NCBI RefSeq assembly: GCF_004006535.1
Contig: NZ_RLIH01000009.1
Span: 31,545 to 95,544 of the forward strand
Reading direction: 5' to 3'
Source: Anaerosphaera multitolerans
GTDB taxonomy: Bacteria > Bacillota > Clostridia > Tissierellales > Peptoniphilaceae
Length of the DNA: 64,000 bases
In this document: positions 8,633-16,128 of the stretch, one piece after another
Numbering within the stretch: position 1 is the stretch's first letter
How the letters are laid out: each line of letters starts with the position of its first letter
Notes under the pieces: model-generated
Database searches by the model: none
What the model saw: only the letters and a program-made list of their open reading frames with translations
Told to the model about the DNA's origin: nothing
Translations under genes and position numbers: made by a program

Positions 8633-9630
8633 ACTATTGCCTCTCTAATTTTATTAACCTGTTTAATTACATCTTCAAACTCCTCAGGAGTCAATGATTG
8701 TTCTCCATCACTAAGAGCTTCCTTAGGATTATTATGAACCTCTATAGTAAGACCATCAGCTCCGCAAGCCGTTGCCGCAGCCGCCATCGGTTTTACTAAA
8801 TTGGCACGCCCAGTCCCATGACTTGGATCTACTATAACAGGCAGATGTGTTAAATTGTGAAGTAGCGGAACCGCCGATAGGTCCAAAGTATTCCTTGTAT
8901 AGGTTTCAAAGGTCCTAATACCTCTTTCACAAAGTATTATATTCTCATTACCGCTTGACATAATATATTCCGCACTCATTAAAAATTCTTTAATAGTATT
9001 AGCAAAACCTCTTTTTAAAAGTATAGTCTTATTAGTTTTCCCCAGTTCTTTTAATAATTCGAAGTTCTGCATATTTCTTGCACCCACCTGAATTACATCA
9101 ACATCTTCAAAAAGAGGAATATGATTAATACTTACTATTTCCGTAACTATGGGAAGATTGGTTATCTCTCTGGCCTTTAATAACAACTCCAACCCTTCGG
9201 CCTTTAACCCTTGAAAGTCATAAGGGGAAGTTCTCGGTTTAAAAGCTCCGCCTCTTAACATACTTGCTCCTGATGCCTTGACTTTTTTAGCTATTTCCAC
9301 AATCTGTTCCTCTGATTCCACAGAACAAGGTCCAGCTATAACTATAAAGTTTCCATCACCGCACTTAGTTCCCTTTACATCTATTACTGAATTTTTAGGA
9401 TTGAATTTTCGATTTGCACTTTTGAACGGCTCCGTAATTCTCGTAACTTTTTCCACAATATCTAAAACTTCCAACATCTCTACATCTATTTTGCTGGTAT
9501 CTCCTATTAGTCCAAGTACAGTTTTATAATCTCCCACAGAAACATGAACCCTTAATCCCAATCCTTCAAGCCAACTAATTAATTCATTTCTCTGTTTTTC
9601 CGTTGTTTCCTCTTTTAATACTGTAATCAT
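8629..9630 (-). CDS. aroF: 3-deoxy-7-phosphoheptulonate synthase (DAHP synthase, type I beta)
   Basis: Condenses PEP and erythrose 4-phosphate, the entry step of the shikimate pathway. Residues 1-75 form a ferredoxin-like regulatory domain (ITVLKEETTEKQ onward), as in the Thermotoga enzyme, which is inhibited by Tyr and Phe. The TIM barrel follows, with GPCSVESEEQ, MLRGGAFKPRTSPYDFQG, QVGARNMQNFELL, LLKRG, CERGIRTF and DPSHGTGR. Start ATG with AAGGAGG at six bases. It is the first gene of the operon and lies directly behind a transcription attenuator, fitting control of flux by the end products Phe and Tyr. Confidence 0.95.
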   Translation of the reverse strand: MITVLKEETTEKQRNELISWLEGLGLRVHVSVGDYKTVLGLIGDTSKIDVEMLEVLDIVEKVTRITEPFKSANRKFNPKNSVIDVKGTKCGDGNFIVIAGPCSVESEEQIVEIAKKVKASGASMLRGGAFKPRTSPYDFQGLKAEGLELLLKAREITNLPIVTEIVSINHIPLFEDVDVIQVGARNMQNFELLKELGKTNKTILLKRGFANTIKEFLMSAEYIMSSGNENIILCERGIRTFETYTRNTLDLSAVPLLHNLTHLPVIVDPSHGTGRANLVKPMAAAATACGADGLTIEVHNNPKEALSDGEQSLTPEEFEDVIKQVNKIREAIV

Positions 9631-9650
9631 CTCTATCCTCCTTAATAAAA

Positions 9651-9683
9651 TAAAAAAACTCCACAGTTGTTTCCTGCGGAGTT
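9651..9683 (-). terminator. attenuator terminator before aroF
   Basis: On the minus strand AACTCCGCAG pairs with CTGTGGAGTT (10 bp with one GU pair) around a GAAACAA loop and is followed by seven T residues, ending about 20 bases before the aroF start codon and just before its ribosome binding site. Its 5' arm and loop (9665-9677) are also complementary to 9746-9759 inside the leader peptide gene, so it can be prevented from forming. Confidence 0.93.
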
Positions 9684-9823
9684 TAAAGTAACTATATCTA
9701 TATGGTACTAAAATTCTAAATTATAGTTTAAATAAACTTTTTATAGCAGCAAAACAACTTTTTCTTTAAAAAATAGAAAAAGTAATAAAAAAAATATTCA
9801 GCTGCAAAAAATAAAGTTTTCAT
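9665..9823 (-). promoter_or_regulatory. Phe/Tyr ribosome-mediated transcription attenuator (alternative hairpins)
   Basis: Three RNA segments can pair in alternative ways. Segment 2 (AGTTGTTTTGCTGC, 9746-9759) can pair with segment 3 (GCAGGAAACAACT, 9665-9677) over about 13 bp with a single bulge; this removes the 5' arm of the terminator at 9651-9683. Segment 1 (GCAGC, 9801-9805, codons 7-8) can instead pair with GCTGC of segment 2 and free the terminator. A ribosome stalled at the aromatic codons 10-18 would cover segment 1 and leave segment 2 free, favouring antitermination. Segment 2 lies inside the leader frame, unlike enterobacterial leaders where it follows it. Confidence 0.85.
9728..9823 (-). 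CDS. Phe/Tyr-rich leader peptide of the aromatic operon attenuator
   Basis: A 31-codon reading frame starts with ATG at 9823, about 27 bases into the predicted transcript, with GAAGGA upstream (spacing of about 10, rather long). Residues 5-6 are Phe-Phe and residues 10-18 read YFFYYFFYF, nine aromatic residues in a row; 14 of 31 residues are Phe or Tyr, with no Trp. Codons 22-27 contain the antiterminator strand. Composition, position directly before DAHP synthase, and the competing hairpins make this a control peptide whose translation senses charged tRNA-Phe and tRNA-Tyr. The product probably has no function of its own. Confidence 0.88.
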   Translation of the reverse strand: MKTLFFAAEYFFYYFFYFLKKKLFCCYKKFI

Positions 9824-9856
9824 AACTTCGAATTCCTTCACTAATAAATTTATACA

Positions 9857-9885
9857 ATATTAGCACATCCCGTTTTTATAGTCAA
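9857..9885 (-). promoter_or_regulatory. promoter of the aromatic operon
   Basis: On the minus strand TTGACT (9880-9885) and TAATAT (9857-9862) are separated by exactly 17 bases, close to the sigma-A consensus. Transcription would begin near 9850, giving a leader of about 220 bases before aroF. Confidence 0.85.
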
Positions 9886-9997
9886 GGAAAATAAAATATT
9901 TATTATTTTATTTTTTGACCACTGAACTATTTGAACACAATTTATTATACTACTAATTTTGTTAACTCCTAAAACAATAATTCCTTTTATTCTTAAC

Positions 9998-10026
9998 TTG
10001 CTTTTATAAATTATTAGTGATATACT
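9998..10026 (+). promoter_or_regulatory. promoter of the cold-shock gene
   Basis: TTGCTT and TATACT with a 17-base spacer. Start near 10033 gives a 5' untranslated region of about 90 bases, in keeping with the long leaders of cold-shock mRNAs. Confidence 0.6.
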
Positions 10027-10124
10027 AATTAACAGTAATAAATGTGAAACAAATAGCTGTGTATTTTAATACCTCTTTATGGATTCGTTATTATTACAAT
10101 ATTTTTAAAAGGAGGTATTTTTTT

Positions 10125-10325
10125 ATGTCTACAGGTACTGTAAAATGGTTTAACTCTGAAAAGGGTTTCGGCTTTATTTCTCAAGATAACGGAGATGATG
10201 TATTCGCACACTTCACCGCTATTCAAGGAGATGGTTTTAAAACATTAGAAGAAGGTCAAAAAGTTACTTTTGATGTTGAACAATCTGATAGAGGATTACA
10301 AGCTAAAAACATAAACATAGCGTAA
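10125..10325 (+). CDS. cold-shock protein (CspA family)
   Basis: A single cold-shock OB-fold domain of 66 residues, the standard length. RNP-1 (KGFGFI) and RNP-2 (VFAHF) motifs are both intact, preceded by [11 protein letters not shown]. Such proteins bind single-stranded RNA/DNA and act as RNA chaperones in the cytoplasm. The ATG at 10125 is nine bases after AAAAGGAGG; the frame extends further upstream, but that extension has no match to the family. The gene has its own promoter and terminator and stands alone. Confidence 0.96.
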   Translation: MSTGTVKWFNSEKGFGFISQDNGDDVFAHFTAIQGDGFKTLEEGQKVTFDVEQSDRGLQAKNINIA

Positions 10326-10335
10326 AAACGTAAAA

Positions 10336-10366
10336 CTTTCCTCACCTTATAGGTGAGGATTTTTTT
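10336..10366 (+). terminator. terminator of the cold-shock gene
   Basis: A perfect 9-bp stem TCCTCACCT/AGGTGAGGA around a TAT loop, followed by seven T residues. Confidence 0.92.
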
Positions 10367-10523
10367 GATTTTCCACTTTGTTTAAACACCATACATATTG
10401 AGTATAATAATAATGGAGGTAAAGTTAAATAAATTTTAATTCTAAAATTTCATCTATATCAATAAAATAAAAAGCATTACCTTGTTAAGATGATTTTGTA
10501 AATTGTTTATTTTAACTTATTAT

Positions 10524-10544
10524 AATTAGTATTTAATACTAATT
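10524..10544. promoter_or_regulatory. inverted repeat at the promoter of the BFD-type gene
   Basis: A perfect dyad with 9-bp arms (AATTAGTAT and ATACTAATT, 3-base centre) overlaps a TATAAT at 10521-10526, 48 bases before the start codon of the 2Fe-2S protein gene. It looks like an operator; the regulator cannot be named. Confidence 0.5.
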
Positions 10545-10591
10545 TACCTCCAATAAAAAATTATTGAGAAACTAAACATTTGAGGTAGACA

Positions 10592-10807
10592 ATGGAAGAT
10601 AAAGAACAACTTATTATGGATAAACTAACTAAGGTATGTACATGTAAATCCATAACCAGGTACAAAATTAAAAGAGCAATTGAACATGGATGCGAAGATT
10701 TGGAATCCATAATGGATAGAACAGGAGCAGGTACGGGATACTGTAAAGGTAAAAACTGTTCCGAGCCTATACAGTTTTTAATTGATGAATATTGGGAAAA
10801 CAAATAA
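10592..10807 (+). CDS. BFD-like [2Fe-2S]-binding protein
   Basis: A 71-residue stand-alone domain of the bacterioferritin-associated ferredoxin (BFD/NifU-middle) type. Four Cys match the cluster pattern: C16 and C18 in VCTCKS, and C51 and C56 in GYCKGKNC, the last with CX4C spacing. Proteins of this fold carry a 2Fe-2S cluster and in some bacteria help release iron from bacterioferritin; others are domains of larger dehydrogenases. No ferritin gene is in this window, so the partner is unknown. Start ATG with TGAGGT upstream. It converges with mrp on a shared terminator. Confidence 0.8.
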   Translation: MEDKEQLIMDKLTKVCTCKSITRYKIKRAIEHGCEDLESIMDRTGAGTGYCKGKNCSEPIQFLIDEYWENK

Positions 10808-10840
10808 GCAGGAGTTATTACCTAAACCCCTGCTTATTTT
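10802..10840. terminator. bidirectional terminator between the BFD gene and mrp
   Basis: AAATAAGCAGG pairs with CCTGCTTATTT (11 bp) in the 35-base gap between convergent genes, with A/T-rich flanks on both sides. Confidence 0.85.
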
Positions 10841-10841
10841 A

Positions 10842-11567
10842 TTACCCATTTATAATTAAATTGTCAATTATTGAAGCCAGACCAGTTTCCTCTATGTCCT
10901 CAATTTGACCTTTGTCTACCAGTTCTCTAACTTTTTCACTCATTCCCAAACTAGCATAGTTTGAAATATTGAAATCCTCTGCCACCTTTTCAACTTGTGA
11001 CGGTCCAAATATTTCATGCTTTGCATTACAGTTGGGGCATATATAGTAACTCATATTTTCCACTAAACCCACTATTGGTATATTTAATTTAATCGCCATA
11101 TTTGCCGCTTTTTTCATAATCATTTGAACCAGATCCTGTGGCGTAGTAACTAAAATCAAACCGTCTAAAGGCAAATCAGTCATTACTTTCATGGCAATAT
11201 CTCCTGTTCCGGGAGGCATATCTATAAAAGTCATATCCACATTTTTCCAATTTGTTTCCTTCCAAAACTGATCTATTGCACCGCTTAATAACGGACCCTT
11301 CCAAAGTACCGGCTGAGACGGATCATCAAGCATTAAATTTACTGAAACTACTTGAATTCCGGTCTTTGTTAAAGCAGGTTCAATTAAACCATCTACACCT
11401 AAAAGATTATCTTTAAGCCCGAAAGCCTTAGGTATTGAAGGTCCTGTTAAATCCCCATCTAAGACTGCTGTTGTAAGACCTCTTCTATTACTTTCAACTG
11501 CTAAAAGACTGGTAACTAAAGATTTACCAACTCCACCCTTACCGCTTATTACTCCATATACTCCCAT
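10842..11567 (-). CDS. mrp: Mrp/NBP35-family P-loop ATPase (iron-sulfur carrier type)
   Basis: Deviant Walker A motif SGKGGVGKS at residues 8-16, followed by AVLDGDLTGPSIPKAFG and DMPPGTGD, all typical of Mrp/ApbC/Nbp35 carriers that bind and hand over Fe-S clusters. C-terminal CPNC (about 177-180) supplies the bridging Cys pair that binds a cluster between two subunits. At 241 residues it is the short form, lacking the N-terminal MIP18-like domain of E. coli Mrp. Start ATG with AAAGGA upstream. Adjacent, but convergent, to a 2Fe-2S protein. Confidence 0.92.
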   Translation of the reverse strand: MGVYGVISGKGGVGKSLVTSLLAVESNRRGLTTAVLDGDLTGPSIPKAFGLKDNLLGVDGLIEPALTKTGIQVVSVNLMLDDPSQPVLWKGPLLSGAIDQFWKETNWKNVDMTFIDMPPGTGDIAMKVMTDLPLDGLILVTTPQDLVQMIMKKAANMAIKLNIPIVGLVENMSYYICPNCNAKHEIFGPSQVEKVAEDFNISNYASLGMSEKVRELVDKGQIEDIEETGLASIIDNLIING

Positions 11568-11639
11568 TTTAATGTCCTTTCAAGTTAAAAATTTTAATCT
11601 ATAAAAATTATAACACAGTTGTGGAATCTCTTTAAGATA

Positions 11640-11804
11640 TTATAAATCTTTTTTATTTTTACCGCTTAACTTATCTTCTACAGTTGTTCGTCTCCTTACA
11701 TAGCTTTCAATTGTATTTTTATACAAATCACTTCCGCAACAAAGCCGCAATTCTTCTTTATTTTCAGTTTTATTTAATTTCTCCCTTTTCTTTATCTTTT
11801 TCAT
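11640..11804 (-). CDS. hypothetical 54-residue basic protein with a CCG motif
   Basis: A short open frame in the gap between mrp and the acetamidase gene starts with ATG at 11804, six bases after TGGAG. The product is rich in Lys, Arg and Glu: a charged N-terminal half (MKKIKKREKLNKTENKEE), then LRLCCGSDLYKNTIESYVRR, then a polar tail. The paired Cys and the ordered C-terminal part look protein-like rather than random. I do not recognise a family. It could be a small regulatory or metal-binding protein, or a chance frame. Confidence 0.45.
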   Translation of the reverse strand: MKKIKKREKLNKTENKEELRLCCGSDLYKNTIESYVRRRTTVEDKLSGKNKKDL

Positions 11805-11839
11805 AAAAAACTCCATTCTAAAAAATAAAGTTACAATTT

Positions 11840-12748
11840 TTAATTTCTATTTAAAATTTCTTCCATAGTTAAAATATAATTTGGTATTTCAGCCCTTACA
11901 GTCTTCATTGGATTTACTACCTGAGATATTCTTAAATCAAGTACCTGACTTGCCATTACATAAGCTTCAGCCCATGTTGAGTTTAATACTTCACTTATAT
12001 ATTTTACTGCCGTACTTGCAGCATTCTGCATAGCCTCTTCCAAATTTTCCCCCGATGCAATTATTGCAATATTATCTTTAGATTCCAAAACAGGCCAATT
12101 TAATTTCTTTTTCCCTTTTATTAGGCTTACTTTTAAATCTACTTCTCCGGGGATTTCAAGTCCGGTAAAACACAGTTCTCCATCTCCCATTACAGCATGT
12201 AAATCGCCAAGAGCAAGCATTGCCCCTTCCTGTCCTACATCAAAATACAATGTCCTTCCCTTAGTTATAGTCTTAGTATCCATATTGCCCCCATGTTTCC
12301 AAGGAGTATGAGTTCCCCAAGTACCTTCTCCCTCTCCCGGAGCCACTCCTATAACTCCAATCATAGGCTCTATAGGAATTTTTTTACCAAGATAATTGGC
12401 AAAGCCCTCCTTTACTTCTATTACTCTTACTATGGCTTCCTTTGATTCCTCAGGAAGTCCGCCTGAACCCGGTATTGCAGCTGCTACTCCTCTGTCATCG
12501 ATTTTTATATCAAGAATTTCAACTTTTAAAATATCTCCAACCTCTGCCCCCTCTACATAAATAGGACCTGTTGCAGGATTTACAATATCCATGTCTATTT
12601 CCAATAAAACCTGATCTTCACTGCTTATCTGCTGATGAAAACAATCACAGGTTTCAACAGTAAAAGTTTCCCCGTCTTTCACCTTGTAGGCACCCTTCAT
12701 TCCATTTTCAAAATTGTAAATCACATTATCTCTTAATAGCTTTTGCAT
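11840..12748 (-). CDS. acetamidase/formamidase family amidohydrolase
   Basis: A 302-residue member of the FmdA/AmdA family, which hydrolyses formamide or acetamide to ammonia and the acid. Visible family features: the N-terminal part with ETCDCFHQQ, NPATGPIYVEGAEVGD, the glycine-rich GVIGVAPGEGEG followed by THTPWKHGGNMD (probable metal/substrate region), and LGDLHAVMGDGE. The ATG has GAGGAGG at six bases. It stands alone between terminators. The true substrate cannot be deduced; nitrogen scavenging is the likely role. Confidence 0.9.
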   Translation of the reverse strand: MQKLLRDNVIYNFENGMKGAYKVKDGETFTVETCDCFHQQISSEDQVLLEIDMDIVNPATGPIYVEGAEVGDILKVEILDIKIDDRGVAAAIPGSGGLPEESKEAIVRVIEVKEGFANYLGKKIPIEPMIGVIGVAPGEGEGTWGTHTPWKHGGNMDTKTITKGRTLYFDVGQEGAMLALGDLHAVMGDGELCFTGLEIPGEVDLKVSLIKGKKKLNWPVLESKDNIAIIASGENLEEAMQNAASTAVKYISEVLNSTWAEAYVMASQVLDLRISQVVNPMKTVRAEIPNYILTMEEILNRN

Positions 12749-12782
12749 ATTTACCTCCTCTATTTATTATTTATAAGTAAAG

Positions 12783-12810
12783 AGCATTAGAGAAATTCTA
12801 ATGCCCTATT
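12783..12810 (-). terminator. terminator downstream of the catalase gene
   Basis: GCATTAGA/TCTAATGC stem of 8 bp. The T-run is weak in the catalase direction and stronger on the plus strand, so its strength is uncertain. Confidence 0.55.
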
Positions 12811-12812
12811 TT

Positions 12813-14516
12813 TTATAACAAGTATGAATCTGCTTCCCAAGATGATAAAGTCTTCGGATTATCTACATTTGTATCTCTGCCCTCTTTCGGTAGACTCATA
12901 GCTGTTTCCGGCATTGCAGGCTCTGTAACTATATTTAAGTCCTCATCTCTTTTGTTGTCCTTCTGCCACTCTTCACGACTTCTACTTAGCCGTGGTGTCA
13001 AGTCCACACTTTCTATATCAATACCTAGAGCTTTTGCTACCCCCTTTCCGTATTCAGGGTCTGCTTGGTAGCAATTAACTATATGGCGATGTTTAATTTG
13101 CAGTGTGCTGTCGCCTAAATTTCTGGCGGTATTTTCAAACAACACCAACTGTTGCTCAGAAGTCATAGCTCTAAACAGTAGACCCGGTTGAGTAAAATAA
13201 TCATGGTCATCTTCTCTAAAGTCATACCTTTTAGCTTCCCCACCCTTGTCAGGATGCAAAGCCACGTCAGGGCTATCCTGCCAGCCACCGTAACTATTAG
13301 GAGAATAGTGAAGTTCACTTCCCTTGTTCCCATCTACACGCATAGTTCCGTCTCTATGGTAATTATGAGGATTTTCTACTCCCTTAGGCGAATTTACAGG
13401 TATTTGATGGTGATTTACACCAAGGCGATACCTATGAGCATCGCTATAGAAGAAAAGTCTTGCCTGTAACATTCTATCGGGAGACAACCCTATTCCCGGA
13501 ATTATGTTCGCCGGGCTAAAGGCAGCCTGCTCAACATCTTGGAAATAATTGTCGGGATTTCGATTTAAAACAAATTCTCCAACTGGAATTAGCGGAAAAT
13601 CTTTTTTATACCACATCTTCGTTAAATCAAAAGGATTGTAAGGTAGATTTTCAGCTTCTTCTTCAGTCATAACCTGTATAAACATCTTCCATTTTGGAAA
13701 TACTCCCGCTTCAATTGCCTCATATAAATCCCTTCCACTGCTTTCACGGTCCTGTCCCACTACATAGCTCGCCTCTTGGTCGGTAAAGTTTTGAATTCCC
13801 TGTTCACTTCTGAAATGAAATTTAACCCAAACTCTTTCATCTTTTTCATTTACCATACTAAAAGTATGACTTCCAAAACCATGCATAAATCTAAAGGATG
13901 AAGGTATTCCTCTATCTGACATTGTAAGCGTAACTTGCAATAAACTTTCCGGTAATGACGTCCAAAAATCCCAATTTGTATTAGGACTTCTTAAATTAGT
14001 TCTTGGATCCCTTTTTACAGCGTGATTTAAATCAATAAATTTCATAGGATCTCTAAAGAAAAAAACAGGAGTATTATTACCTACAATATCCCAATTCCCC
14101 TCTTCAGTATAAAATCTTACTGCAAATCCTCTAATATCCCTTTCCGCATCAGCTGCGCCTCTTTCTCCCGCAACAGTGGAAAATCTCGCAAATACTTCCA
14201 CCTTATTTCCAACTTTAGAAAATAGTTTTGCCTTTGTATACTTTGAAATATCCTCAGTAACTACAAATTCTCCAAAAGCTCCCCATCCCTTTGCGTGCAT
14301 CCTTCTTTCAGGTATTACTTCTCTGTTAAAGTGGGCTTGTTTTTCAAATAGCCAAATATCTTGAATTGAAATGTGTCCTCTTTGACCTGCAGTTAAAGAA
14401 TCTTCATTGTTATCTACCAACTGTCCTCCTGCACGTCTTAAATACTTATCATAAACTTTTTGATTTCTACTAGGTTGATGTTCGTTTAATCCGTTTTTAT
14501 CCCTTGGGTTTTTCAT
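12813..14516 (-). CDS. katA: monofunctional heme catalase
   Basis: Dismutates hydrogen peroxide; cytoplasmic, no signal peptide. Catalytic His in RRMHAKGWG (residue 74), the Asn of [13 protein letters not shown] (147-148), and the proximal heme ligand in [12 protein letters not shown] (Arg353, Tyr357) are all present. At 567 residues it is longer than most small-subunit catalases (about 480-510): an N-terminal extension of some 25 residues and a polar C-terminal tail of about 60. The start has AAGGAG. Only 28 bases separate it from the upstream small membrane protein gene, so the two may be co-transcribed. Full-length catalase suggests real exposure to oxygen. Confidence 0.95.
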   Translation of the reverse strand: MKNPRDKNGLNEHQPSRNQKVYDKYLRRAGGQLVDNNEDSLTAGQRGHISIQDIWLFEKQAHFNREVIPERRMHAKGWGAFGEFVVTEDISKYTKAKLFSKVGNKVEVFARFSTVAGERGAADAERDIRGFAVRFYTEEGNWDIVGNNTPVFFFRDPMKFIDLNHAVKRDPRTNLRSPNTNWDFWTSLPESLLQVTLTMSDRGIPSSFRFMHGFGSHTFSMVNEKDERVWVKFHFRSEQGIQNFTDQEASYVVGQDRESSGRDLYEAIEAGVFPKWKMFIQVMTEEEAENLPYNPFDLTKMWYKKDFPLIPVGEFVLNRNPDNYFQDVEQAAFSPANIIPGIGLSPDRMLQARLFFYSDAHRYRLGVNHHQIPVNSPKGVENPHNYHRDGTMRVDGNKGSELHYSPNSYGGWQDSPDVALHPDKGGEAKRYDFREDDHDYFTQPGLLFRAMTSEQQLVLFENTARNLGDSTLQIKHRHIVNCYQADPEYGKGVAKALGIDIESVDLTPRLSRSREEWQKDNKRDEDLNIVTEPAMPETAMSLPKEGRDTNVDNPKTLSSWEADSYLL

Positions 14517-14544
14517 AAAATTCTCCTTTAAAACTCAACTAAAA

Positions 14545-14835
14545 TTACAACTTTCCTTTCCTCTTATTTGGGTTTTTAGGAAACCATCCCTTCCTAACCC
14601 TTTCTCTTTGTTCAAAAAGTTCCAAAATGCTCCATAGACAGGAAAAGCCCATAACGCTTAATATTGCAGACCAAAATATTTCAGTTACATAAAATCCCAT
14701 TGCAATAAAGAAAATTCCTGCCACAGCAAAAATCGGCCACATCTTTACTCCAAAATAATATTCGCCTTTAATTACTATAGGATGAAATATTCCAATTATT
14801 AAGAAAGTAAATGCACCAATTAAAACTCCCTTCAT
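14545..14835 (-). CDS. DUF4491-family small membrane protein
   Basis: Ninety-six residues with three predicted membrane segments and a basic C-terminus (KNPNKRKGK). The N-terminal pattern GAFTFLIIGIFHPIVIKGEYYFG matches the DUF4491 family, whose function is unknown. Start ATG with AGGATG upstream. It precedes katA on the same strand by 28 bases and could share its transcript. Confidence 0.75.
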   Translation of the reverse strand: MKGVLIGAFTFLIIGIFHPIVIKGEYYFGVKMWPIFAVAGIFFIAMGFYVTEIFWSAILSVMGFSCLWSILELFEQRERVRKGWFPKNPNKRKGKL

Positions 14836-14910
14836 AGTTCATCCTATCTTCTTACTAAATATAAAACTATAGAAACTATACCCTTTAAATCTTTAAGTAC
14901 ACATATTTGG

Positions 14911-14945
14911 CCTTTTTAAAAGTCCACAGATAACCCGTGGACTTT
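14911..14945 (-). terminator. terminator of the 14948-15283 gene
   Basis: AAAGTCCAC/GTGGACTTT stem of 9 bp directly after the stop codon, with TTTTAAAAA following. Confidence 0.8.
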
Positions 14946-14947
14946 AC

Positions 14948-15283
14948 TTACTTAAATCTATACTTGTTAAAATTTCTTTTATATATTATGTTCATAATTA
15001 AATATAAAATTAACCAAATAATAAAAAGAGCAACTCCTGCTTTTGAAGATATAAAATAAGATACTGCCATACCTATTCCCACACAGATTATGGAAATAAA
15101 AAGATTTAGTACATAATCTCCAATAAGTTTCTTCTTATCATATCCATCTCTTGCATTTTTAGGAATTTCACTATAAACCCTAATTAAAATTGCAGCCTTT
15201 TCTCCAAATATTACCATTATCAATAGATATATACTTAAAAATATAAAAGCAAAACCATTTATTACAAGTCCATAGTTATCCAT
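14948..15283 (-). CDS. hypothetical membrane protein, three or four TM segments
   Basis: A 111-residue protein: hydrophobic segment at 8-28, a polar loop with YSEIPKNARDGYDKKKLIGDY, then two or three more hydrophobic segments and a basic tail. The plan resembles DUF3784-type small membrane proteins, but the resemblance is weak and no name is justified. It has its own promoter at 15322-15350, just behind the riboswitch-controlled gene, so it may be transcribed both alone and by read-through. Confidence 0.6.
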   Translation of the reverse strand: MDNYGLVINGFAFIFLSIYLLIMVIFGEKAAILIRVYSEIPKNARDGYDKKKLIGDYVLNLFISIICVGIGMAVSYFISSKAGVALFIIWLILYLIMNIIYKRNFNKYRFK

Positions 15284-15321
15284 AAAATACCCCTTTAAAA
15301 ATTTAAAATTTATCTATTACA

Positions 15322-15350
15322 ATAATACAATAAGGCTATCCTTTAATCAA
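15322..15350 (-). promoter_or_regulatory. promoter for the 14948-15283 gene
   Basis: TTGATT and TATTAT separated by 17 bases on the minus strand, starting directly after the stop codon of the upstream gene. Confidence 0.6.
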
Positions 15351-15354
15351 ACCA

Positions 15355-16050
15355 CTATAGGTATATGGTAAAAGCTGAATGAGATATTAATATAATACCT
15401 ATTACCGCTGTTATAGCAGGAGCCAATACCCTTGACAACTTATTCATATTGGTCTTTATCACCAAGTAAATAGTATCAAACTTATCCTTTGCCTTTATAT
15501 AGATAATATACATTATAATCAGCGGCATTGAATAAACTATATTGTATACTACCATAATAAAAATAACGTTAATAAATTCCAAATTGTAATTAAACAATAT
15601 ACTTAAAAAGGCAAAGTAAGGTAAAGCCGTAGTCAATTCACTTATTGTTGCCACAATTCCCAGTAACACCAACGATTTAGGAGTTACACTTTTAATTTTA
15701 TCAAATATTTTATTTTCATCATCTTCCTTTTCCGTCTTCTTATTAAAACCGAAATATACCAAGTATAGCGTTGATAAAACAAAAGCTACACCTATAACTA
15801 ACTCAATTAAGTATATTGTAGTTCCATACCTCGCAATAACTCCACCCATAAACTCACTAATTACAGAAATTAAGCCAAAGTATGCCAATAAACCTCCTAG
15901 AAAATTAGTAGTGCCTATTGCAATTATAAAATACCAAATATCTTTCGTTCTTTTTACCATTCCCTGTAGCACAAATTGTTCTGTAATAGCAATTGGGTTA
16001 ATGCTATCTGCAGCACTGGTTACTACAGTGGAAGCCAACAAACCGAACAT
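15355..16050 (-). CDS. six-TM membrane protein, LysE/GAP-superfamily type, under a guanidine-I riboswitch
   Basis: A 231-residue integral membrane protein with about six hydrophobic segments and a charged central loop (about residues 103-120, KKTEKEDDENK). The first segment contains ADSINPIAI, the Asn-Pro pattern seen early in GAP/Sap and related LysE- or CcdA-like families. Start ATG with TTAGGAGG. Its transcript begins with a ykkC-class aptamer that is an ON switch, so expression should rise with guanidinium. The simplest inference is a guanidinium exporter, but the family is not established for this substrate and the assignment rests on the riboswitch. Confidence 0.75.
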   Translation of the reverse strand: MFGLLASTVVTSAADSINPIAITEQFVLQGMVKRTKDIWYFIIAIGTTNFLGGLLAYFGLISVISEFMGGVIARYGTTIYLIELVIGVAFVLSTLYLVYFGFNKKTEKEDDENKIFDKIKSVTPKSLVLLGIVATISELTTALPYFAFLSILFNYNLEFINVIFIMVVYNIVYSMPLIIMYIIYIKAKDKFDTIYLVIKTNMNKLSRVLAPAITAVIGIILISHSAFTIYL

Positions 16051-16082
16051 ATTTTCCTCCTAATTAAATAAAAATACAAAAT

Positions 16083-16128
16083 AAAAAAAAGCCCAAGAGT
16101 CAGTCTTATAAACTAAACTCCTAGGCTT
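16083..16128 (-). terminator. expression-platform terminator of the guanidine-I riboswitch
   Basis: AAGCCTAGGAGT pairs with ACTCTTGGGCTT (12 bp with GU pairs), followed by eight T residues. The 5' arm is the same sequence that forms the 3' strand of aptamer helix P1, so ligand binding should block this terminator. Confidence 0.92.

Noticed and set aside
9640..9890. T-box riboswitch upstream of aroF
   Set aside because: No AGGGTGGNACCGCG-type T-box sequence or specifier-loop context is present; the terminator competitor lies inside a short aromatic-rich reading frame instead.
10044..10124. 27-residue N-terminal extension of the cold-shock protein
   Set aside because: No ribosome binding site, no similarity to the family, and a strong AAAAGGAGG precedes the internal ATG.
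10561..10803. Minus-strand open frame of 80 codons opposite the BFD-type gene
   Set aside because: It is the shadow of a conserved 2Fe-2S protein gene on the plus strand, which has the Cys pattern and a ribosome binding site.
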